From: an uncultured Spirochaetaceae bacterium
GTDB taxonomy: Bacteria; Spirochaetota; Spirochaetia; SZUA-6; Bin103
Assembly: GCA_913043885.1 (NCBI GenBank)
Contig: CAJWOB010000222.1
Coordinates: 1-5,071, forward strand
Direction of reading: 5' to 3'
Length of the DNA: 5,071 nt
Shown: positions 1-3,821 of the stretch, piece by piece
Layout of the letters: each line of letters begins with the position of its first letter
Numbering within the stretch: the stretch's first letter is position 1
Notes under the pieces: model-generated
What the model was told of the DNA's origin: nothing
Seen by the model: only the letters and a program-made list of their open reading frames with translations
Database searches by the model: none
Program-made: the position numbers and the translations under genes

Positions 1-402
1 GAAGTGCCCAGCAGCGGTGCCATCCGGCACCTCGCCAGCGCCATCGAGGGGCACCCGGTGCACGACCTGCTCACCGCCCTGGCCACCGAGGTCGAAGGCG
101 GTGACGCGCTGGCCGCGTTCCAGGCCGTGAGCGGCGTCGACCACTGGCTCGTGCACGAGCGCCTGGCGGCTCATCTGCTCGCAGCCGAGCGCCCCGCGGA
201 CGCCGCTCCGCACGTGCTCGCAGCACTGGAGCGCGCGCCGCGCACCGCGCCCGTGCGCATCACCGCCGCCGTCAGCGCGCTGCACACCGAGCCCGACGCC
301 GCCATCGCCCAGCTCCGCGCCGCCGCGTCACATCCGTCCTTGCGCGCGAGCGAGCGGCGCCGCGCCCAGCGGGCGTTGGATGCCATCGGCCCGGTGCACT
401 GA
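1..402 (+). CDS. C-terminal end of a TPR-like helical-repeat protein (5' end outside window)
   Basis: The frame is open from the first base (GAA, then GTG at 4) to a TGA at 400-402, giving 133 visible residues. A GTG at 4 could be a start, but only three bases precede it, so no ribosome binding site can be judged. I treat it as the tail of a longer gene. The visible part is Ala/Leu/Arg/His-rich and reads as successive amphipathic helices, for example HERLAAHLLAAERPADAAPH followed by VLAALERAP. The small-large-small spacing is typical of TPR or TPR-like alpha-solenoid repeats, which usually act as protein-protein scaffolds. It has no catalytic motif, no membrane segment and no cysteine. No partner can be named from the context, because the next gene has its own promoter and is unrecognised. 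Reading frame is fairly secure; the TPR label is inferred from residue pattern only. Confidence 0.6.
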   Translation, partial: EVPSSGAIRHLASAIEGHPVHDLLTALATEVEGGDALAAFQAVSGVDHWLVHERLAAHLLAAERPADAAPHVLAALERAPRTAPVRITAAVSALHTEPDAAIAQLRAAASHPSLRASERRRAQRALDAIGPVH

Positions 403-426
403 GCGCGGCGCGCCTCTACGAGATCG

Positions 427-440
427 CCACGGAGCCGTGG
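427..440. repeat. Perfect 6-2-6 palindrome in the intergenic region
   Basis: CCACGG-AG-CCGTGG is a perfect inverted repeat with a 2-base centre, 25 bp after the preceding stop codon and 27 bp upstream of the candidate -35 of the next gene. The 2-nt loop is too tight for a good RNA hairpin and no T-run follows. A dimeric-repressor or activator site upstream of the promoter is therefore at least as likely as a terminator. A 14-bp palindrome can arise by chance in DNA this GC-rich. Confidence 0.3.
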
Positions 441-467
441 GAGCGGCCCCGGTAGGGCGTGCGCGCC

Positions 468-496
468 TCGACTCCGAGGGTTGCTTTCACTACAGT
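468..496 (+). promoter_or_regulatory. Candidate sigma-70-type promoter for the lipoprotein gene
   Basis: TCGACT (468-473) matches TTGACA at 4 of 6 positions and TACAGT (491-496) matches TATAAT at 4 of 6, with an ideal 17-bp spacer. Transcription would begin near 503, giving a leader of about 16 nt that still contains the Shine-Dalgarno sequence at 508-511. The position argues for the ATG at 519 over the upstream in-frame GTG at 459, which would lie outside such a transcript. Confidence 0.4.
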
Positions 497-507
497 GGTG
501 GCACCCA

Positions 508-511
508 GGAG
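508..511 (+). promoter_or_regulatory. Shine-Dalgarno sequence deciding the ATG at 519
   Basis: GGAG (within AGGAG, 507-511) lies 7 nt upstream of the ATG at 519. The upstream in-frame GTG at 459 has only GGTAGGG (451-457) directly before it, and that start would place basic residues and a broken signal peptide at the N terminus. The 519 start is preferred. Confidence 0.6.
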
Positions 512-518
512 CTCCGCT

Positions 519-1358
519 ATGTTCATCGTCTTCTTTTTCGCCTGTCTGTGGGGCACTCCCGACGAGGTCCCCGAGCCGCCGGCACCGGTCGTCGAGCCGG
601 AGCCGATGGCCGCCGACCCCAGTCCGCCGGAGCGTGCCGAGCCCGAGCTGCAGGTGGATGCCGAGCTCACGCGCCTCACCAATCCTGCGGTGGCCTCACA
701 GGTCGCCGAGGCCGCAGCGGCCATGAACGCGGCCACCACCGCCGCCGAGCTGCACAGTGCCTACGCCAAGGCCATCGTCGCCAGCGACGCCCTGACCGAG
801 TGGGCCCAGTCGGTGGAGATGGGAGAGGACCTCGACCCCATCACGAGCCGTGCTCCGGGCATCACCATGGGATGGTTCGCCGAGGGCACCGCCGCCGTGT
901 TCTACCTCGACCCGGACGACTGGAAGGCCAAGGCCGCCACCACCACCGGCACCGACGACGACACGTACTTCGAGCTCGTCGACTACGTGTACAGCCAGGG
1001 AAACCCCGATGGATGGGCCGTGTGGCAGATGCGCAACTGGGACTACGGCGGGTGCAGCGGCCTCGGCAAGGGGGTCGTGCTCGAGTCGCTTCAGAAGGCC
1101 CAGGCCGCCAAACAAGCAGGCCCCGCGTTCAGCGAGGAGGTCGCCCAGGTCCGCGCCTCGGCCATCGAGGAGATCACGCGCACGGGCGAGAACCTGTTCC
1201 CCCGCTGCGACGTGGACACCATGCAGCCCATGTCGGACGACGCGCTGCGCAGCGAGGTGCAGTCGGTCCTGGACACCATCGACCTGACAGACGCCGAGCG
1301 CGAAGCCCTCGTCGCCATCCAGCCCAAGCTGGTGGGTCAGGAGTTCGAGGGCGGCTGA
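519..1358 (+). CDS. Unrecognised probable lipoprotein, 279 aa
   Basis: I do not recognise a family. Starting at the ATG at 519, the N terminus is MFIVFFFAC, a very short hydrophobic stretch ending in Ala-Cys. This looks like a minimal lipobox with Cys9 as the lipidated residue; the n-region has no positive charge, which is atypical. Residues 14-45 form a Pro/Glu-rich acidic linker, as expected for a tethered envelope protein. Residues 46-100 are helical (an Ala-rich stretch at 61-90). Residues 110-180 are aromatic-rich with several Trp (119, 135, 166, 169, 174) and look globular. The C-terminal 190-270 is again helical. The only two mature-region cysteines besides Cys9 are Cys179 (YGGCSG) and Cys230 (FPRCD), which could form a disulfide outside the cytoplasm. 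The gene stands alone with its own promoter and Shine-Dalgarno sequence, and a hairpin follows its stop. Coding status is supported by the start signals and the strongly GC-biased third positions. Function is unknown. Confidence 0.75.
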   Translation: MFIVFFFACLWGTPDEVPEPPAPVVEPEPMAADPSPPERAEPELQVDAELTRLTNPAVASQVAEAAAAMNAATTAAELHSAYAKAIVASDALTEWAQSVEMGEDLDPITSRAPGITMGWFAEGTAAVFYLDPDDWKAKAATTTGTDDDTYFELVDYVYSQGNPDGWAVWQMRNWDYGGCSGLGKGVVLESLQKAQAAKQAGPAFSEEVAQVRASAIEEITRTGENLFPRCDVDTMQPMSDDALRSEVQSVLDTIDLTDAEREALVAIQPKLVGQEFEGG

Positions 1359-1368
1359 CGGGCTCTGG

Positions 1369-1389
1369 GGGCGGGCATCGGCCGCGCCC
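1369..1389. terminator. Hairpin between convergent genes, possible bidirectional terminator
   Basis: GGGCGGGC (1369-1376) pairs with GCCGCGCCC (1381-1389) through 8 base pairs with one bulged G (1384) and an ATCG tetraloop (1377-1380). It fills the 31-bp gap between the lipoprotein stop (1358) and the fmt stop (1390-1392 on the minus strand), the expected place for a shared terminator. There is no T-run on either side, so it is not a classical intrinsic terminator. It may act as a stabilising 3' hairpin or need Rho. Confidence 0.4.
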
Positions 1390-2304
1390 TCAGGTCCAGA
1401 GCGGGTCGCCCACGTTCAGACGCTGACCGTTGGCGTACGACGCGCCGTCCACACGACGACGTCCGGGCACCTGCACCTCGTCCAGGCGCAGCGCGCCTTC
1501 GCCGCACGCGACCACGAGGGGGTCGACGGACAGCAGGGTGCCCGCTTCGCCGTCTCCCGGGACGGGCTCGGCAAGCAGCACCTTGAGGTTGCCCGCCTCA
1601 CCGGAGACGAAACCTCCCGGCCACGGGGTCATGGCACGGATGCGACGGTCTACGTCCACAGCGCTCTGGCTCAAGTCCAGCTCGCCGTCGGACTTCTCGA
1701 TGAGACCGCAGTAGGTGGCCTCGTCGGGGTGCTGCGGGACAGGCACACGGTTCTCGATGTCTGCCAGGGTCTCGAGCAGCACGCGCGGACCGAGCTCCAT
1801 GAGGCGCCCGTACAGCGACCCGGCGGTCTCACGCTCGTCCAGTGGGACGGACTCGGCGAGGTAGACGTCGCCCTCGTCCAGACCCAGCGTCATGCGCTGG
1901 GTGCACACCCCGCTGAGCGTGTCACCAGCGAGCACAGCGGCCTGGATGGGCGCGGCACCACGCCACCGGGGCAGCAGCGAGCCATGCACGTTGACGCAGC
2001 CGTAGCGCGGGCCCTCCAGGTAGTGCTCGGTGAGGATGCGACCGTACGCGACCACCACCGCGACATCCGCCTCGACCGCCGCGAAGCGCTCGGGGAACGG
2101 GCCCCGCTTGATGGCGCGGGGCTGGGCAACGTCGAGCCCGAGCTCGCGCGCGCGGACCACCACGGGAGGGGAGGTCATTCGCTTGCCGCGCCCGACCGGC
2201 TTGTCGGGCCGGCTGACCACGAGGGCCACGTCATGGCCGGCTTCGACCAATGCTTCCAGATGGGGGACGGCGAACTCGGGGGTGCCGGCGAAGATCAGGC
2301 GCAC
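1390..2304 (-). CDS. fmt: Methionyl-tRNA formyltransferase
   Basis: Fmt transfers a formyl group from 10-formyltetrahydrofolate to Met-tRNAfMet in the cytoplasm, producing the initiator tRNA. At 304 residues it is close to the usual ~310-315. The N-terminal Rossmann-like formyltransferase domain starts with the typical MRLIFAGTPEFAVPHL. The folate/tRNA-side segment SRPDKPVGRGKRM is at 31-43. The signature NVHGSLLPRWRGAAPIQ is at 105-121 and GLDEGD at 141-146. Together these supply the Asn105/His107/Asp143 triad expected of the GART-type formyltransferase fold. The C-terminal tRNA-binding domain covers about 205-304 (RIRAMTPWPGG near its start). The GTG start at 2304-2302 is fixed by homology of the first residues. 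It lies 20 nt after the def stop, so the two are almost certainly cotranscribed. The spacer is nearly all C on the coding strand and has no Shine-Dalgarno sequence, so translation may depend on coupling to def. Confidence 0.97.
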   Translation of the reverse strand: MRLIFAGTPEFAVPHLEALVEAGHDVALVVSRPDKPVGRGKRMTSPPVVVRARELGLDVAQPRAIKRGPFPERFAAVEADVAVVVAYGRILTEHYLEGPRYGCVNVHGSLLPRWRGAAPIQAAVLAGDTLSGVCTQRMTLGLDEGDVYLAESVPLDERETAGSLYGRLMELGPRVLLETLADIENRVPVPQHPDEATYCGLIEKSDGELDLSQSAVDVDRRIRAMTPWPGGFVSGEAGNLKVLLAEPVPGDGEAGTLLSVDPLVVACGEGALRLDEVQVPGRRRVDGASYANGQRLNVGDPLWT

Positions 2305-2324
2305 GGGGGAGGCGGAGGGCGGGC

Positions 2325-2843
2325 CTACGAGTTGGTCGCCGCTTCGGCCTCGCGGAGCTCCTCGTACTCGCTGAGCACCCGGGAGCGCTCGTCCTCATCG
2401 AGGTGGTCGATGAACAGGCGCCCGTTGAGATGGTCGAGCTCGTGTTGGATAACACGGGCCAGCATCTCGTCCGCCTCCAGCACGAACGGGCGCCCCTTGA
2501 GGCTCCACGCCTGCACCCGCACTCGCGCCGGCCGCTCCACGTCGGCGTTTACGCCGGGAATGCTCAGGCAGCCCTCCTCGATTACCTCGGTCTCGATAGA
2601 GGTCTCCACGATCTCCGGATTGAGGAACACCCGCTCGCGGTCGTCCGGTGCGTTGGTGATGAACACCCGCACCCGCTCGCCGACCTGGGTGGCGGCCAGC
2701 CCGATGCCTTTCTTGTCGTGCATTGCTTCGAGCATGTCGTCCACCAGCTGCCTGGTGTCATCGTCGGCACGTCCGTCGAGGGCCAACGGCTCCGCCTTTT
2801 GGCGCAGCACCGGGTCTCCTAGCAGCACGATCTCGCGACTCAC
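2325..2843 (-). CDS. def: Peptide deformylase
   Basis: Removes the N-formyl group from nascent proteins in the cytoplasm; it is a metal-dependent hydrolase. All three family motifs are intact in the 172-residue product. Motif 1 is GIGLAATQVG (46-55, with Gln53). Motif 2 is EGCLS (90-94, Cys92 as metal ligand). Motif 3 is QHELDHLNG (133-141, with His134 and His138 as ligands and Glu135 as catalytic base). Length is normal, and the charged C-terminal helix (about 149-172) is not truncated. The start is GTG at 2843-2841: reading upstream in frame there is no other ATG, GTG or TTG before a stop, and SREIVLLGDPVLRQ is the normal N terminus of the family. No Shine-Dalgarno sequence lies at a useful distance (the nearest GGAGG is 18 nt away), and the promoter placement suggests a leaderless message. 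It is the first gene of the def-fmt pair, which forms a functional cycle of formylation and deformylation. Confidence 0.97.
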   Translation of the reverse strand: MSREIVLLGDPVLRQKAEPLALDGRADDDTRQLVDDMLEAMHDKKGIGLAATQVGERVRVFITNAPDDRERVFLNPEIVETSIETEVIEEGCLSIPGVNADVERPARVRVQAWSLKGRPFVLEADEMLARVIQHELDHLNGRLFIDHLDEDERSRVLSEYEELREAEAATNS

Positions 2844-2849
2844 GCGTCT

Positions 2850-2877
2850 AGTGTGCGGCGGCCTCCACGCCTGTCAA
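2850..2877 (-). promoter_or_regulatory. def-fmt promoter with consensus -35, possibly leaderless
   Basis: On the minus strand a perfect TTGACA (2877-2872) is followed after 16 bp by CACACT (2855-2850), which keeps the key A2 and T6 of the -10 box plus A4. Counting 7 nt past the -10 places transcription initiation at about 2843, the first base of the def GTG start codon. This explains the lack of a usable Shine-Dalgarno sequence. Confidence 0.5.
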
Positions 2878-2916
2878 CGCGCCTCGGTGGTGCTGTGGGC
2901 AGCTGAGGAGAGAGTA

Positions 2917-2945
2917 TTGCCCCCCGGCCAGCGTTCCCCGACACT
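2917..2945 (+). promoter_or_regulatory. Candidate promoter for the micropeptide-YceI-cyclase operon
   Basis: TTGCCC (2917-2922, 4 of 6 to TTGACA) and GACACT (2940-2945, with A2, A4 and T6 of the -10 box) are separated by 17 bp. Transcription would begin near 2952, leaving a leader of about 30 nt before the ATG at 2984. The -10 resembles that of the divergent def promoter (ACACT shared). It is the only pair with good spacing that I found upstream of the operon. Confidence 0.35.
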
Positions 2946-2969
2946 CTGCTCTGGACTGTCGGGCGACAG
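2939..2969. promoter_or_regulatory. Cluster of CGACA/TGTCG half-sites, candidate operator
   Basis: Three half-sites lie in 31 bp: CGACA at 2939-2943, TGTCG at 2957-2961 and CGACA at 2964-2968. The last two form a perfect 6-2-6 palindrome, CTGTCG-GG-CGACAG (2956-2969). The first two form an 8-bp inverted repeat with one mismatch (CGACACTC 2939-2946 against GACTGTCG 2954-2961). The cluster overlaps the candidate -10 and transcription start of the plus-strand operon, the usual position for a repressor site. The RNA could alternatively fold into either of two mutually exclusive hairpins in the leader. Confidence 0.35.
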
Positions 2970-2983
2970 CCGTCAGCCAAGCG

Positions 2984-3082
2984 ATGACGTTGAGAAACAC
3001 TTTCCTCCTGGCCGGTGCGGCGTTCGTCGCCGGCGGAGGGTTGGCGATTCTGGGAATCCTCTACCTCACTGGTGGCTTCTGA
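2984..3082 (+). CDS. Small single-pass membrane protein, 32 aa
   Basis: An ATG at 2984 opens a 32-codon frame ending in TGA at 3080-3082. The product begins MTLRNTFLLAGAAFVAGGG and ends YLTGGF: a short n-region with one Arg, then about 20 hydrophobic residues, then a short polar tail. This is the design of a single-pass membrane micropeptide. Its stop is 11 nt before the GTG of the YceI gene, so the two are likely cotranscribed and perhaps translationally coupled. No clear Shine-Dalgarno sequence precedes the ATG. Residues 14-31 resemble the membrane anchor of the following protein (9 identities over 18 positions), so it could be a duplicated or decayed copy of that anchor rather than an independent gene. 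The first two residues after Met and the start itself are uncertain; function is unknown. Confidence 0.45.
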   Translation: MTLRNTFLLAGAAFVAGGGLAILGILYLTGGF

Positions 3083-3093
3083 GTACGCGGACT

Positions 3094-3819
3094 GTGAATC
3101 GAGCTCTACACTGGGCCGTTTCCGCTGCGATCATCTTCCTCGCACTGGTGGCCGGCGGCGTCGTCGGCTCGTTGGTCTTCTTGCGTGTTACGGGTGGCAC
3201 CGGACAGCTGAGCACCGATCTGGAGGCGCCGCCGATGGAACCCTCGGCGCCCCGAGAGGTGCAATATGTGGTGGACGCAGCCGCATCCGAGGTGCGATTC
3301 CGCATCGACGAGGAGTTGAGCGGCAGGCCGTTCGAGGTCGTTGGCACAACTGACCAGCTGAGTGGGTCAATCTCGATTGTCGGCGACGACATCACCTTCG
3401 GCCCATTCCGGATCAATGCGCGTGCGCTGCAAACCGACGACCCGCGCCGCGATCGCGCCATTCGAGGCCAGATCCTCCTGTCCGCACGCGACGAGTACGA
3501 GCTAATCGAGTATGTGCCAACCAGGGTCGAGGGCTTGCCGGCCGCGCTGGCCGATGGCCGCACCGTGGCGCTGTCAGTGACCGGCGACCTCACGATCCGC
3601 GATGTCACTCTGCCGGTGACGTTCTCGCTCAATCTACGCCAAGAAAGCGACCGGGGCGCCCTGGTCGGAGACGGAGCCACCACGATCGGCTACGCTGACT
3701 ACGGCATCGTCGTTCGGACGCCACCCTTCGTCGCGAACGTCTCACCTACAGTTACGTTGGAGATCGAGTTCCGCGCCCTATCGCTCGAGGCTGCGGGCGC
3801 TGCCCCGGCAAGGGAGTAA
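3094..3819 (+). CDS. Membrane-anchored YceI-family protein, 241 aa
   Basis: YceI-like domains are lipocalin-like beta-barrels that bind polyisoprenoid chains in the periplasm. Here residues 8-30 form a transmembrane helix (or uncleaved signal anchor), preceded by Arg3. Residues 35-55 form a Pro/Glu linker, and about 56-230 is the YceI domain. Family features are the opening strand VQYVVDAAASEVRFRIDE (56-73), the segment VVGTTDQLSGSISI (82-95), the RD element in DDPRRDRAIRG (115-125, Arg119-Asp120) with following ILLS, the signature VTGDLTIRDVTLPVTF (162-177), and a closing alternating beta pattern. The GTG at 3094 is chosen because the frame upstream runs without a plausible start through the micropeptide gene and antisense to def and fmt. 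CTG at 3079 is the only nearby alternative. The Shine-Dalgarno sequence is weak, so coupling to the micropeptide is likely. The next gene starts 2 bp after its TAA, indicating an operon. YceI itself is not an enzyme; a ligand-presenting role towards the heme sensor is inference. Confidence 0.9.
   Translation: MNRALHWAVSAAIIFLALVAGGVVGSLVFLRVTGGTGQLSTDLEAPPMEPSAPREVQYVVDAAASEVRFRIDEELSGRPFEVVGTTDQLSGSISIVGDDITFGPFRINARALQTDDPRRDRAIRGQILLSARDEYELIEYVPTRVEGLPAALADGRTVALSVTGDLTIRDVTLPVTFSLNLRQESDRGALVGDGATTIGYADYGIVVRTPPFVANVSPTVTLEIEFRALSLEAAGAAPARE
3812..3816 (+). promoter_or_regulatory. Shine-Dalgarno sequence of the cyclase gene
   Basis: GGGAG inside the last codons of the YceI gene sits 5 nt before the GTG at 3822. 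This fixes the cyclase start and shows translation linkage across a 2-bp gene gap. Confidence 0.65.
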
Positions 3820-3821
3820 CA

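Noticed and set aside
407..414. GGCGCGCC 8-bp palindrome just after the first stop codon
   Set aside because: An 8-bp GC-only palindrome is expected by chance here and has no loop or T-run to make a terminator.
459..518. Upstream GTG start extending the lipoprotein by 20 residues
   Set aside because: The extension would cover the candidate promoter, place the hydrophobic signal internally and ignore the better Shine-Dalgarno/ATG pair at 508-521.
696..1115. Minus-strand frame of 139 codons opposite the lipoprotein gene
   Set aside because: Gly/Val/His-rich antisense shadow with no start signals and no recognisable domain.
380..1426. Long plus-strand frame overlapping the lipoprotein gene
   Set aside because: Its translation is Arg/Gly/His-rich with no domain. 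It is the shifted-frame shadow of the 519-1358 gene, which has a signal sequence and a Shine-Dalgarno site.
2250..2822. Plus-strand frame of 190 codons opposite def
   Set aside because: Antisense to a deformylase with all three catalytic motifs; its sequence is composition-driven.
1729..3093. Open frame running in phase into the YceI gene, giving an apparent 696-residue protein
   Set aside because: It lies antisense to fmt and def, whose motifs are intact. The extension is low-complexity and matches no family. Stop-free antisense frames are common at this GC content. The real gene starts near 3094.
3066..3683. Minus-strand frame of 205 codons opposite the YceI gene
   Set aside because: Ser/Arg/Thr-rich translation without family features; the sense strand carries clear YceI motifs.
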